Source: an uncultured Clostridia bacterium
GTDB lineage: Bacteria; Bacillota; Clostridia; Peptostreptococcales; Anaerovoracaceae
DNA: 64,000 nucleotides
Reading direction: 5' to 3'
NCBI GenBank assembly: GCA_934256595.1
Contig: CAKQOW010000001.1
Span: forward strand, 1-64,000
A program made the position numbers and the translations under genes. The notes beneath the pieces were generated by a model. That model worked only from the letters and a program-made list of their open reading frames with translations, made no database searches and had not been told where the DNA came from. Shown piece by piece: positions 41,971-51,724 of this stretch; position 1 is the stretch's first letter; each line of letters starts with the position of its first letter.

Positions 41971-44250
41971 ATGAGTCAAAACTTTAAAAGAGTACTGTCA
42001 ATAATACTCCTTGTATTTACAGTATTCGCATGGTATGTCACCATCTTCGGAATCGGCAAAATCGAGCCGATTAAAGACAAGCTTAACTTAGGACTGGACA
42101 TCAAAGGCGGCGTATACGTCGTAATGGAAGCCGAAACCGATTATACAGGTGAAGAGCTTTCAAAGCTGATGGAACAGACAAAAACTGTAATGGAAAACCG
42201 AGTATATGAAATGGGATTTTCCGAGGCAGTTGTAACTATAGAGGGAAGCAAAAGACTTAGAATAGAGCTTCCGGGCGCAGAGGATGCAGAAGAAGCAATC
42301 AGCCAGATCGGACAGGTTGCACAGCTTCAGTTCATGCTTGCAGACGGAACTGTTGTAGTTGACGGCGGCAATGTCAAGGATGCAACAGCCGGCACAAGCC
42401 AGGAGTCGACAGGATACGTTGTAAACATACAGTTTGACAGTGAGGGAGCAAGCAAGTTTGAAGAAGGCTCCAGAAAAGCATTCTACGGCGAAGTTGAAAA
42501 CAAGATGCAGGATCAGGGCGTATCAAGCAACAAGTGTATTGCCATCGTACTTGATGACAACATTATAACTGCACCTGAGGTACAGAATGTAATCAGCGGC
42601 GGAAGCTGCCAGATAACAGGTAACTACACAAGTGAATCAGCATCGAATCTGGCTGCGCTTATCAGAGGCGGTTCACTTCCTGTAACACTCAAGGAAGTAA
42701 CATCTTCAACCCAGTCGGCATCAATAGGCTACAATGCACTTGAAAAGAGCGTTATCGCAGGACTCATAGGCTTTGCATTAATATTTGTACTTATGATTGC
42801 AGCATACAGATTCCTCGGATTTATTGCAAATATAGCGCTGCTGCTTTACATAATACTTGTATTATGGGCAATGGCATTCTCGGGAAGTACGCTGACGCTG
42901 CCGGGTATTGCGGGTATCATACTCGGCATCGGTATGGCCGTTGACGCCAACGTAATCATATTCTCAAGAATAAGAGAAGAAATGAGCGCGGGCAAATCGG
43001 TAAGGATTTCGTGCGAATCCGGTTTCCACAGCGCATTATCAGCTATTATGGACGGACAGATCACAACTCTTATTGCAGGTGTTGTTCTGTACGAAGTAGG
43101 TTCAGCTACAGTTAAAGGCTTTGCAGTAACATTAATGCTGGGCGTTATCTTCAGTATTATTTCAGGCGTGCTTATCACAAGACTTTACCTTGAAACCTTT
43201 ATCGGACTCAAGAGAGAAGAGCCTAAGAAATCACTGTTTGGCGTTAAGGAAGACGGATCAGCAAGCTTCCACATCAAGAAGTTCTTCCATGTGCTCAGAC
43301 ACAGAAAGATTTACTATATTATCAGTATTGCAATAATCCTGTGCGGATTTATCGTAGGCGGTATCAGAGGCTTTAACTACGGTATTGACTTCACAGGCGG
43401 TACTACAATGACTGTCGAAATGAACAAGCAGGTTGAATTTGCAGATGTAAACAAGGTGCTTGATGAATTCGATGCCGAAAATGTAAGCCTTGTATATGGC
43501 GGAACTGATAACACACAGGTAATAATCAGAACAACTACATTCTTTGACAATGATGCCAGAGCAGAGATATTCGATGCAATGCAAAAAGAATTCAATTGTC
43601 CGGATGACGGACTTATAGCGTCAGAGCAGTTCGGACCTGCGGTAGGTGACGAGCTCAAGGCAAACGCTGTCAAGGCAGTCCTTATAGCTGCATTATGCAT
43701 GCTTATATACATCGTAGTAAGATTCAGAAAAGTACCGTTTGGTGTAGCCGCTCTTGCAGGTGTATTCCACGACGTACTTATAGTAATCGCATTCTACGGA
43801 ATATTCCATGTTACTATCAATAATCCGTTTATCGCAGGTATCCTTACAGTTGTAGGTTACTCCATAAACGATACTATAGTAATCTTCGACAGAATAAGAG
43901 AAAACCTTGGTCTTACCAAGAAACGTGACCTTATGGAGCTTACGGACACAAGTGTAAATCAGGTACTGGGAAGATCACTTATGACATCAGCAACAACTCT
44001 GATCGTTATGATTCCTATGTACATTATGGTTTCAGCATCAATCAGACAGTTCATACTCCCGCTGATGGTAGGTGTAATCGTAGGCGCAGCTTCATCGATA
44101 TTCGTATGCTCACCGATTTACTATGACCTCACAAAGCTTTCCGAAAAAAGAAAGAACAACGGAGGCGGCGGAAGCAAAAAGAAATACCAGGGAGCTCCAA
44201 AAAAAGAAAAAGAAAAACCTAAAGATTACGGCGAAGGCGCAATAGTTTAG
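41971..44250 (+). CDS. secDF: Fused protein translocase SecDF
   Basis: A 759-residue fusion. The SecD half (about 1-420) has LNLGLDIKGGVYVVMEAE, the P1 head domain, and six membrane helices with GIAGIILGIGMAVDANVIIF. The SecF half (about 430-730) has FNYGIDFTGGTTM and a second helix bundle with TVVGYSINDTIVIFDRIREN. The protein uses the proton gradient to pull exported chains through SecYEG. The basic Lys-rich C-terminal tail (residues 720-750) is an extension. GAAAGCAGG precedes the ATG. Confidence 0.95.
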   Translation: MSQNFKRVLSIILLVFTVFAWYVTIFGIGKIEPIKDKLNLGLDIKGGVYVVMEAETDYTGEELSKLMEQTKTVMENRVYEMGFSEAVVTIEGSKRLRIELPGAEDAEEAISQIGQVAQLQFMLADGTVVVDGGNVKDATAGTSQESTGYVVNIQFDSEGASKFEEGSRKAFYGEVENKMQDQGVSSNKCIAIVLDDNIITAPEVQNVISGGSCQITGNYTSESASNLAALIRGGSLPVTLKEVTSSTQSASIGYNALEKSVIAGLIGFALIFVLMIAAYRFLGFIANIALLLYIILVLWAMAFSGSTLTLPGIAGIILGIGMAVDANVIIFSRIREEMSAGKSVRISCESGFHSALSAIMDGQITTLIAGVVLYEVGSATVKGFAVTLMLGVIFSIISGVLITRLYLETFIGLKREEPKKSLFGVKEDGSASFHIKKFFHVLRHRKIYYIISIAIILCGFIVGGIRGFNYGIDFTGGTTMTVEMNKQVEFADVNKVLDEFDAENVSLVYGGTDNTQVIIRTTTFFDNDARAEIFDAMQKEFNCPDDGLIASEQFGPAVGDELKANAVKAVLIAALCMLIYIVVRFRKVPFGVAALAGVFHDVLIVIAFYGIFHVTINNPFIAGILTVVGYSINDTIVIFDRIRENLGLTKKRDLMELTDTSVNQVLGRSLMTSATTLIVMIPMYIMVSASIRQFILPLMVGVIVGAASSIFVCSPIYYDLTKLSEKRKNNGGGGSKKKYQGAPKKEKEKPKDYGEGAIV

Positions 44251-44285
44251 TTATTACAGTTTTTCGACAGTTTAAAGGAATACAG

Positions 44286-46469
44286 ATGAATCGCAGACAG
44301 CAGTTTTTAGATGACATTTTGAATATTAATCCCAATTATGATGTTGACCTTATCAACAAAGCATACTCCATAGCAGAGGATATGCACAACGGACAGCTCA
44401 GAAAATCAGGTGAGCCGTATATAATTCACCCGGTTGAAGTTGCCCGTATACTTGCAGAGCTTGGAATGGACGATGAAACTCTTGTTGCAGGTCTGCTTCA
44501 TGATGTCATAGAGGATACCCCGTATACAAAAGAACAGCTTAAAGCCGAATTCGGCGAAGAGGTGCTTCTTCTGGTTGACGGAGTTACCAAGCTGGGTTCA
44601 ATCGTATTTGAAAATAAAGAGGAAAAACAGGCCGAAAACCTGAGAAAAATGTTCCTTGCAATGTCAAAGGACATCAGAGTTTTAATTATAAAGCTGGCGG
44701 ACAGGCTTCACAATCTCAGAACAATCAACTATATGACAGAGGAGAAGATTAAAGAAAAGTGCAGAGAAACACTTGAAATCTACGCTCCTCTTGCCAGCAG
44801 GCTCGGAATATACACTATGAAGTTCGAGATGGAGGATATTGCCCTTAAATATCTGGAGCCTGAAGCCTACTATGAGCTTGCCGAAAAGGTAAGCGCAAGA
44901 AAAGGCGAAAGGGAGGCTGTAATAAATCAGGTTATAGCTGAGGTTAAGAAAGCCCTCGACGATTTCAATATCAAATGTGAAATCATGGGCCGTTCCAAGC
45001 ACTTTTACAGCATCTACCGCAAGATGAAATATCAGCACAAGCAGCTCGATGAAATCTTTGACCTTACTGCAATCAGAGTAATTGTAGAGTCGGTCAAGGA
45101 CTGCTATGCTGTACTTGGCATAGTCCACACAATGTGGAAGCCTATACCGGGTAAATTCAAAGACTATATAGCTATGCCAAAGCCTAATATGTATCAGTCG
45201 CTTCATACTACGGTAATAGGCGACAACGGAGATCCTTTTGAAATCCAGATAAGAACCTATGAGATGCACAAGATTGCCGAATACGGTATTGCTGCGCACT
45301 GGAAATACAAAGAAGGAATTAAATCCGACAAAGAAGAAGTAAAACTTGCATGGCTCAGACAGACGCTTGAACTCCAGAAAGATATGGACGATCCGAGAGA
45401 GTTCATGGAGACACTCAAAGTGGATCTGTTTGCAAGTCAGGTTTATGTATTTACACCAAGAGGTGACGTGCTGGAGCTACCTGCTGGCTCCACACCTCTT
45501 GATTTTGCATTTAAAATACATTCAGATATAGGGTGCAAATGTGTGGGCGCCAAAATCAACGGCAAAATAGTAACAATCAACCACACCCTGCAAAATGGTG
45601 ATATTGTTGAAATACTTACAAATCCAAACTCATCGGGTCCTAATATCGACTGGCTCAGAATTGCCAAGAGCAGTACGGCAAGAACCAAGATAAGACAGTA
45701 CCTCAAAAAAGAAAACCGCTCGGGTACTATCGACAAGGGCAAGGATGCCATTGACAAATATATGCGCAAAAAAGGCTACGACCCTAACGAAGTCCTTAAA
45801 TCAGCATATATCAATAAAGCGGTAAAAGAATTAAAATATCATTCACTTGATGATTTTTATACGCAGATAAGTCAGGGAGGCACCATACTCGGTAAGGCTG
45901 CCACCCTCATTATCAGCCTGTTCAAAGAACAGAAAAAAGCAGAAGAAGAAAAATCCAAAAACGAAATTACCGCAATCGAAACAAAACCTGTCAGCAAACA
46001 TACAAGATCCAGATACAACGACGCCGGCGTTAAAGTCAAAGGCGTTGACAACCTTCTGGTGAGAGTATCCAAATGCTGCAGTCCGGTTCCGGGAGATCAG
46101 ATTATAGGATATATAACCAAAGGGAGAGGAGTTTCAGTACACAGAGTTGACTGTCCCAACATAGTTAATCTTCCCGAAAGTGAAAAAGCAAGATTTATAG
46201 AGGTTGAATGGAGCGGCGGAGAAAAAGCCATTTCCTACAACACAGATATCTCTATAATTGCCGAGGACAGAAAGGGTATGTTTGCAGACATTTCAAGAAC
46301 CTGCGAGGATATGGACGTTCATATTGCAGGAGTAAATGCGAGATCAGACAAGGACAATGTCGTTCATATGACAATGACTCTGGCGCTTTCCGATACAGGA
46401 GAAATTCAGAAGGTCCTCAGAAATCTCAAAAACATACACGGCGTTATAGACGTATACAGGAGCAATTAG
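44286..46469 (+). CDS. relA: Bifunctional (p)ppGpp synthetase/hydrolase (Rel)
   Basis: A 727-residue RelA/SpoT homologue controlling the stringent response. The N-terminal HD hydrolase is intact (HPVEVARILAELGMD, LLHDVIEDTPYT), so it should both make and degrade (p)ppGpp. The synthetase follows (FKDYIAMPKPNMYQSLHTTV), then TGS (VFTPRGDVLELPAGSTPLDFAF), a zinc-finger/helical part (VRVSKCCSPVPGDQIIGYI) and a C-terminal ACT domain. Normal length. Directly follows secDF, as in many Firmicutes. Confidence 0.95.
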   Translation: MNRRQQFLDDILNINPNYDVDLINKAYSIAEDMHNGQLRKSGEPYIIHPVEVARILAELGMDDETLVAGLLHDVIEDTPYTKEQLKAEFGEEVLLLVDGVTKLGSIVFENKEEKQAENLRKMFLAMSKDIRVLIIKLADRLHNLRTINYMTEEKIKEKCRETLEIYAPLASRLGIYTMKFEMEDIALKYLEPEAYYELAEKVSARKGEREAVINQVIAEVKKALDDFNIKCEIMGRSKHFYSIYRKMKYQHKQLDEIFDLTAIRVIVESVKDCYAVLGIVHTMWKPIPGKFKDYIAMPKPNMYQSLHTTVIGDNGDPFEIQIRTYEMHKIAEYGIAAHWKYKEGIKSDKEEVKLAWLRQTLELQKDMDDPREFMETLKVDLFASQVYVFTPRGDVLELPAGSTPLDFAFKIHSDIGCKCVGAKINGKIVTINHTLQNGDIVEILTNPNSSGPNIDWLRIAKSSTARTKIRQYLKKENRSGTIDKGKDAIDKYMRKKGYDPNEVLKSAYINKAVKELKYHSLDDFYTQISQGGTILGKAATLIISLFKEQKKAEEEKSKNEITAIETKPVSKHTRSRYNDAGVKVKGVDNLLVRVSKCCSPVPGDQIIGYITKGRGVSVHRVDCPNIVNLPESEKARFIEVEWSGGEKAISYNTDISIIAEDRKGMFADISRTCEDMDVHIAGVNARSDKDNVVHMTMTLALSDTGEIQKVLRNLKNIHGVIDVYRSN

Positions 46470-46476
46470 ATTTAAA

Positions 46477-46926
46477 ATGAGAGCAGTAGTACAGAGAGTA
46501 ACAGAATCAAGTGTGACCGTAGACGGACAGATTACAGGTGCAACAGATGAGGGCCTTGTAGTCCTAATAGGCGTTGAGGAGGGCGATACCGACAAAGACG
46601 TCAGATATATTGCGGACAAGGTTTCAGGTCTCAGAATATTTGAGGACGAAAACGAAAAAATGAACCTGTCGGTAAAGGATGTCGGCGGCAGTATTCTTGC
46701 AATATCACAGTTTACTCTGCTGGGAGATGTACGCAAAGGCAAACGCCCCAGCTTTATAACTGCGGAAGACCCCGAAATTGCAAACAGACTTTATCAGCAG
46801 GTCTGCGAGAACATAAGAAATCAGGGTATTAAAGTTGAAACAGGAATATTTCAGGCGCATATGCTTGTAAAAATAAATAATAACGGCCCGGTGACAATAC
46901 TGCTGGACAGCCGTAAAACTTTTTAA
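46477..46926 (+). CDS. dtd: D-aminoacyl-tRNA deacylase
   Basis: A 149-residue enzyme that removes D-amino acids from tRNA. Family motifs are MRAVVQRVTESSVTVDG at the start, SQFTLLGDVRKGKRPSF, and NNGPVTILLDS at the end (the cross-subunit Gly-Pro motif). Starts 7 bases after relA, the usual neighbour. Confidence 0.95.
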   Translation: MRAVVQRVTESSVTVDGQITGATDEGLVVLIGVEEGDTDKDVRYIADKVSGLRIFEDENEKMNLSVKDVGGSILAISQFTLLGDVRKGKRPSFITAEDPEIANRLYQQVCENIRNQGIKVETGIFQAHMLVKINNNGPVTILLDSRKTF

Positions 46927-46937
46927 AGAGGTGGAAT

Positions 46938-47558
46938 ATGAAAATAGTAAATATACCTACAGGAATGCTGCAGGCAAACACATACCTTGTATGTGACGAA
47001 ACCAGCAGACTCGGCTTTATAGTTGACCTTGGCGGATACAGCAAGGAACTCAAAAACATAATCGAAAAAAACGACATTCAGATACAGTATATAGTTCTGA
47101 CTCACGGTCACGGAGACCATATAGGCGGAGTACAGGAGCATCTCAAGGATTTTCCTGACGCAAAGGTTGTATGTTCAAGAGCAGAGGAAAAAATGCTTCT
47201 GGATCCGGAATTAAACGAAGCTCATCACTTTGGTCCTGAAAAAGTATCTTTCAAGCCGGACATACTTGTTGATGACGGTGATACCCTGACTGTGGGCAAT
47301 ATGACAATGAAATTCATAATGACTCCGGGACATACAGAGGGCGGAATGTGCATACTGATTGATGACGTGCTGTTCAGCGGAGATACGCTGTTCTGCAGAT
47401 CAATAGGAAGAACAGACCTTGCAGGCGGTGATTTCAGAACAATTATGGAATCAATCAAAAAGAAGCTGTTCCTGCTACCGGACGAAACACAGGTGCTTCC
47501 AGGACATATGGGACCTACCACAATAGGATTTGAAAAGGAGAACAATCCTTTTGTATAA
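46938..47558 (+). CDS. MBL-fold hydrolase (glyoxalase II-like)
   Basis: A 206-residue metallo-beta-lactamase-fold protein. Metal ligands are in LTHGHGDHIGG (HxHxDH), TPGHTEGGMC, and LFSGDTLF. This is the YcbL/glyoxalase II-like group; the true substrate is unknown. Located between dtd and hemZ as in other Clostridia. AGAGGTGG precedes the ATG. Confidence 0.88.
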   Translation: MKIVNIPTGMLQANTYLVCDETSRLGFIVDLGGYSKELKNIIEKNDIQIQYIVLTHGHGDHIGGVQEHLKDFPDAKVVCSRAEEKMLLDPELNEAHHFGPEKVSFKPDILVDDGDTLTVGNMTMKFIMTPGHTEGGMCILIDDVLFSGDTLFCRSIGRTDLAGGDFRTIMESIKKKLFLLPDETQVLPGHMGPTTIGFEKENNPFV

Positions 47559-48951
47559 TATCGTCTTAAACAATGTAACCAAAAGATATGAATACGAGGA
47601 GCTTATCAAAATATTTCTTCCCGAGGACGAGTTTGAGGTATATGCCTTAGAGCAGCACAGACAGGGAGAATATATAACGCCGCAGGAGCTTGCGGAGCAG
47701 ACCGGAAATCTTCCGGACAGACTGGAATTCACCCTTGATGGCGATACTAAAACTGATAAGAACAAATTAAAGGCTCAGATTTATGACAGGCTTTCAGAGC
47801 TGACAGGACAAAGACCGCCGTGGGGAACTCTTACAGGCGTAAGACCGGTCAAGCTTGCAGGTATGCTGTCTGACCCTTACAGAGAGTTTACAGAGGACTA
47901 CAGGGTAAGCAGCGACAAGGCAGGAGAGCTTGTTGATATATATAATTACCAGCAGGAAAAACTGGGAAAACCATCTGAGAACTCGGCAGGCATATATGTA
48001 GGGATACCGTTTTGTCCTACGAGATGTCTTTACTGTTCATTTACATCAAATCAGGCAGGCAGAGAGGCAATAGACGCATATCTTGAGGCGCTGATGCTGG
48101 AAATCGAAGCAGCAGGCAGCGGAATGGCTGAATCCGGAATAATTCCCGAAAGCATATATATAGGCGGCGGTACGCCTACAACCCTTGACGAGTATCAGCT
48201 TGACAGACTGCTTTCACATATAGATAAGAATATAAATCTTGAGAGCATTAAAGAATTCACCGTAGAGGCAGGCAGACCCGATACAATCACAGAGGCCAAA
48301 ATACAGGCGCTTTCTGAGCATAATATAGACAGAATAAGCATAAATCCGCAGACTATGAAAGAGGAAACCCTTCATATAATCGGCAGAAACCATACAAACA
48401 GGCAAATTTACGATGCTTTCAGTCTTGCCCGTAAATACGGACTTCCCGTAATCAACTGCGACCTCATAGCAGGGCTTCCGGAAGAAACCCCTGAGGATTT
48501 CAAAGATACGGTAAACAAAGTCGCAGAGCTTGGAGCTGAAAACATAACTGTTCACACTCTGGCAGTCAAAAGAGCCTCAAAGCTCAAGGATATAGACAGG
48601 GATTTTCATTTCAGACAGGCCGAAACGGTTTCGCAGATGCTTGCGGCAGGCAGAGAGATTTTAGATGACAAAGGCTACAGGCCGTACTATCTTTACAGAC
48701 AGAAGCATATGGCCGGCAGCCTTGAAAATACAGGGTACTGCAAAGACGACACTTTCAGTGTATACAACATAAGGATTATGGAGGAGGCTCAGAGCATTAT
48801 AGCTATGGGAGCCGGAGGTATCAGCAAGGTATATTACCCTGCCGAAAACAGGCTTGAAAGAGTACCTAATGTATCAAATTATGAGATATACATTTCACGA
48901 ATAGATGAAATGATTGAAAGAAAAAACAGACAGATATTTAACGGGAGGTGA
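47551..48951 (+). CDS. hemZ: HemZ-type radical SAM coproporphyrinogen III dehydrogenase family protein
   Basis: A 466-residue oxygen-independent heme-pathway-type enzyme. The radical SAM motif is FCPTRCLYCSF (CX3CX2C, near residue 152), with YIGGGTPTTL and GLPEETPEDF following. An N-terminal domain of about 140 residues precedes the barrel, as in B. subtilis HemZ. No other heme genes are near. Start is TTG at 47551, ten bases after AAAAGGAG; the in-frame TTG at 47530 precedes that site and is unlikely. Confidence 0.88.
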   Translation: MYNIVLNNVTKRYEYEELIKIFLPEDEFEVYALEQHRQGEYITPQELAEQTGNLPDRLEFTLDGDTKTDKNKLKAQIYDRLSELTGQRPPWGTLTGVRPVKLAGMLSDPYREFTEDYRVSSDKAGELVDIYNYQQEKLGKPSENSAGIYVGIPFCPTRCLYCSFTSNQAGREAIDAYLEALMLEIEAAGSGMAESGIIPESIYIGGGTPTTLDEYQLDRLLSHIDKNINLESIKEFTVEAGRPDTITEAKIQALSEHNIDRISINPQTMKEETLHIIGRNHTNRQIYDAFSLARKYGLPVINCDLIAGLPEETPEDFKDTVNKVAELGAENITVHTLAVKRASKLKDIDRDFHFRQAETVSQMLAAGREILDDKGYRPYYLYRQKHMAGSLENTGYCKDDTFSVYNIRIMEEAQSIIAMGAGGISKVYYPAENRLERVPNVSNYEIYISRIDEMIERKNRQIFNGR

Positions 48952-48956
48952 AAAAA

Positions 48957-50222
48957 TTGCTTACAAATGCACCAAAAGGAACGAAAGATATGCTTCCTCA
49001 GGACGCATACAAATGGAAATATGTAAGAAACGCTTTTGCGGACATCTGCGCAAAATACGGCTTCAAACAGATTGCAACACCTGTATTTGAACACACAGAG
49101 CTGTTCAAAAGAGGCGTAGGCGACACAACCGACATCGTGCAGAAAGAGATGTATACTTTCACAGATTTCGGCAACAGAAGCATTACATTAAGACCCGAGG
49201 GAACTTCTCCTGTAGCAAGATCATTTGTAGAGCACAAGGCTTATGCGGACCCGCAGCCTACAAAATATTTTTATGACATATCCTGCTTCAGATACGAGAA
49301 GCCTCAGTCAGGCAGACTGAGACAGTTCCACCAGTTCGGAATAGAAACTTTCGGAACTGACAATATGCTGGCAGACGCCGAGGTTATATCCCTTGGATAT
49401 GAATTTTTAAACTCTATGGGTATTAAGGATATAGAGCTTAGAATTAACAGCATCGGATGTCCGAAGTGCAGAGAAAAGCACAGAGCTGCCCTAAGAGAAT
49501 TTCTTGCAGACAAATATGATGACCTTTGCGATACCTGCAAGGACAGATACGAGAGAAATCCTCTGAGAATATTAGACTGCAAATCACCCGTATGTCAGGA
49601 GCTGGTGCAGGGAGCGCCTGTAATGCTGGACTACCTGTGTGACGACTGCAGGAACGCGTTCGAGGAGCTTAAGCAGAACCTTGAGGCTATGAACATTGAA
49701 TATGTTGTAGACCCGGGAATTGTAAGAGGACTTGACTATTACACAAAGACAGCCTTTGAATTTGTAACTACAAGCATAGGAGCGCAGGGCACTGTATGCG
49801 GCGGCGGCAGATACGACAACCTTATAGAGGAAGTAGGAGGTCCGTCAACGCCGGGCGTGGGCTTTGGTCTTGGTATTGAAAGACTGCTTCTTACAATGGA
49901 GGCAAACGGTGTGGAAATACCAAAACCACGCGAAACAGAGGTATTTATAGTTATTATGGGCGACAGAGCCAAAAAATACGGTCTTAAGCTTGCGGGAGAG
50001 CTTAGAGCAAGCGACATAAACACTGAAATTGACCTGCTTGAGAGAAATATCAAGGGTCAGTTCAAGGCTGCGGACAGATCGGGAGCATCTTATGCCGTAG
50101 TTATAGGTGACAATGAAATTGAAACAGGGATTTTAAATGTTAAAATTCTTGATAAATCCGAACAGGTAGAGGTTTCAATGGACAGTATAGTAAAGACTTT
50201 ATGTGAGAAACTGGAGAAATAG
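48957..50222 (+). CDS. hisS: Histidyl-tRNA synthetase
   Basis: A 421-residue class II synthetase. Motifs: GTKDMLPQDAYKW at the start, LRPEGTSPVARSF, the motif 2 region FRYEKPQSGRLRQFHQFG, the histidine-binding LDYYTKTAFEF, and motif 3 GVGFGLGIERL. An anticodon-binding domain occupies the last 90 residues. Start is TTG at 48957, eight bases after GGGAGG; the GTG at 48948 lies within that site. hemZ ends inside the ribosome-binding site. Confidence 0.96.
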   Translation: MLTNAPKGTKDMLPQDAYKWKYVRNAFADICAKYGFKQIATPVFEHTELFKRGVGDTTDIVQKEMYTFTDFGNRSITLRPEGTSPVARSFVEHKAYADPQPTKYFYDISCFRYEKPQSGRLRQFHQFGIETFGTDNMLADAEVISLGYEFLNSMGIKDIELRINSIGCPKCREKHRAALREFLADKYDDLCDTCKDRYERNPLRILDCKSPVCQELVQGAPVMLDYLCDDCRNAFEELKQNLEAMNIEYVVDPGIVRGLDYYTKTAFEFVTTSIGAQGTVCGGGRYDNLIEEVGGPSTPGVGFGLGIERLLLTMEANGVEIPKPRETEVFIVIMGDRAKKYGLKLAGELRASDINTEIDLLERNIKGQFKAADRSGASYAVVIGDNEIETGILNVKILDKSEQVEVSMDSIVKTLCEKLEK

Positions 50223-50225
50223 CAA

Positions 50226-50831
50226 ATGACTAAGATAGGGATATTTGGAGGGAGCTTTGATCCGATACATTTCGGACATATATACCTTGCAATGCAGGCA
50301 AAGGACGAGGCGGAGCTGGACAGAATAATATTTGTTCCTGCAAACCTGCAACCCTTCAAACTTGACAGAAAAGCCACAGACGGCAGACACAGGGCGGAGA
50401 TGATAGAGCTTTCGGTTCAGAATTATGACGGAGCCATAGTTTCACCGTATGAATTAAACAGAGATGAGATTTCATATACGGTAAACACTCTCAATCATTT
50501 CAGAGATGAGTTTGGAAACAGCGCTGAAATCTATTTCATAACGGGAACCGACGCTTTCCTCAAAATTGATACGTGGAAAAACGCCGATGAAATACTTTCG
50601 GGATATTCGTTTATCATAGGCTCAAGACCGGGCTACAGAGATGACGAGCTTAAAGCCAAGATAGACGAGCTTAAATCAAAATACGGCTGCAATATAATTG
50701 TGGTGCACAATACCCAGATTGATGTTTCATCTACAGAGCTGAGAGAGAAGCTCAAAAACGGAGAGTCTGTCAAAGACTATATAAATCCTAAGGTTGAAAG
50801 GTATATACAGGAGAATGGACTATATAAATAA
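50226..50831 (+). CDS. nadD: Nicotinate-nucleotide adenylyltransferase
   Basis: A 201-residue NAD biosynthesis enzyme. The nucleotidyltransferase motif is GGSFDPIHFGHIYLA (residues 8-22), and SSTELREKL is the ISSTxxR motif. It starts 3 bases after hisS. Its 3' end overlaps the yqeK-rsfS gene by 17 bases, the usual nadD-yqeK-rsfS order. Confidence 0.95.
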   Translation: MTKIGIFGGSFDPIHFGHIYLAMQAKDEAELDRIIFVPANLQPFKLDRKATDGRHRAEMIELSVQNYDGAIVSPYELNRDEISYTVNTLNHFRDEFGNSAEIYFITGTDAFLKIDTWKNADEILSGYSFIIGSRPGYRDDELKAKIDELKSKYGCNIIVVHNTQIDVSSTELREKLKNGESVKDYINPKVERYIQENGLYK

Positions 50832-51702
50832 GTGTCTTGAATATATAGATAAAAACCTCAAGGAATCAAGAAAACAGCATACTTTCGGAGTTGTAGAAAC
50901 GGCAAAGCAGCTTGCGGCGGCATATAATCAGGATGTTTCAAAAGCCGAAACTGCCGCTCTGTTTCACGACATAGCAAAGCCTCTCTCGGCAGAGGAGTCC
51001 GATGAGGAGGTCAGAAAGTTTAATATAGGTCAGGAATTTATCGGAAATACAAATCTGGCTCACGGCAGAATAGCCGCCTGCTGGGCAGAAAAGTATTACG
51101 GCATAGAGGATAAGGATATTCTCAATGCAATCAGGTATCACACCTCTGCAAGAGCAGGCATGTCCATGCTTGAAAAGATAGTATTTGTTGCAGATGCCGT
51201 AGAGCCGGGCAGGACATACCCGGAAGCTGCAAGGCTTCGCTGGGAGGCCTTTAACGACCTTGAGGGAGCATACAGATTTATTCTCAGGTGGACCGTTTCA
51301 GACCTTAAACAAAAAGGAATTGATCCCGGACGGGATACTATAGAAGCATATAAGGAGTGTTTTATGAACAGTAAGGAAATGGCGCTGTTTGCAGCTAAGA
51401 CATTAGATGCAAAAAAAGGCGGAGATGTAATGATTATCGACATCGCTGAGAAATCTTCCTTTGCAGATTATTTCGTACTTGTAACTGCGGGAAGCGAAAG
51501 ACAGCTGAATGCGCTTGTCGATGAAATGGAATTTGTTTTTGAAAAGGAAGGTATATTTGTAAAGAGCATAGAGGGAAAGCCTTCGTCCGGCTGGATGCTT
51601 ATGGACTACGGCGATATCATAGTCAATGTTCTTACAGAGCAGATGCGAGATAAATACAGCATAGAAAAAATCTGGGGAGACTGCAGCACACTGGATTTTT
51701 AA
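50815..51702 (+). CDS. YqeK-RsfS fusion: HD-domain Ap4A hydrolase and ribosome silencing factor
   Basis: One uninterrupted frame of 295 residues. Residues 1-183 are YqeK: KQHTFGVVETAKQLA, the HD motif ALFHDIAKPL, and IRYHTSARAGMSMLEKIVFVAD. YqeK hydrolyses diadenosine tetraphosphate. Residues 184-295 are a complete RsfS/YbeB domain (KEMALFAAKTLDAKKGGDVM, SSFADYFVLVTAGSERQLNAL, SSGWMLMDYGDIIVNV), which binds ribosomal protein L14 and blocks subunit joining. These are normally two adjacent genes. An AAGGAG site (51352-51357) six bases before an in-frame ATG at 51364 would give free RsfS of 112 residues. ATG at 50815 is chosen for YqeK length although its GGAG is only one base away. Confidence 0.88.
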   Translation: MDYINKCLEYIDKNLKESRKQHTFGVVETAKQLAAAYNQDVSKAETAALFHDIAKPLSAEESDEEVRKFNIGQEFIGNTNLAHGRIAACWAEKYYGIEDKDILNAIRYHTSARAGMSMLEKIVFVADAVEPGRTYPEAARLRWEAFNDLEGAYRFILRWTVSDLKQKGIDPGRDTIEAYKECFMNSKEMALFAAKTLDAKKGGDVMIIDIAEKSSFADYFVLVTAGSERQLNALVDEMEFVFEKEGIFVKSIEGKPSSGWMLMDYGDIIVNVLTEQMRDKYSIEKIWGDCSTLDF

Positions 51703-51724
51703 TTGATAACCGGAGGATACAGAA

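Noticed and set aside
44682..45299. 205-residue minus-strand ORF opposite relA
   Set aside because: Antisense to conserved Rel domains, with no ribosome-binding site or recognisable domain.
51340..51364. Sequencing error producing the YqeK-RsfS fusion
   Set aside because: The frame stays open without odd codons on both sides and no homopolymer sits at the junction; kept as a real feature but flagged for checking.
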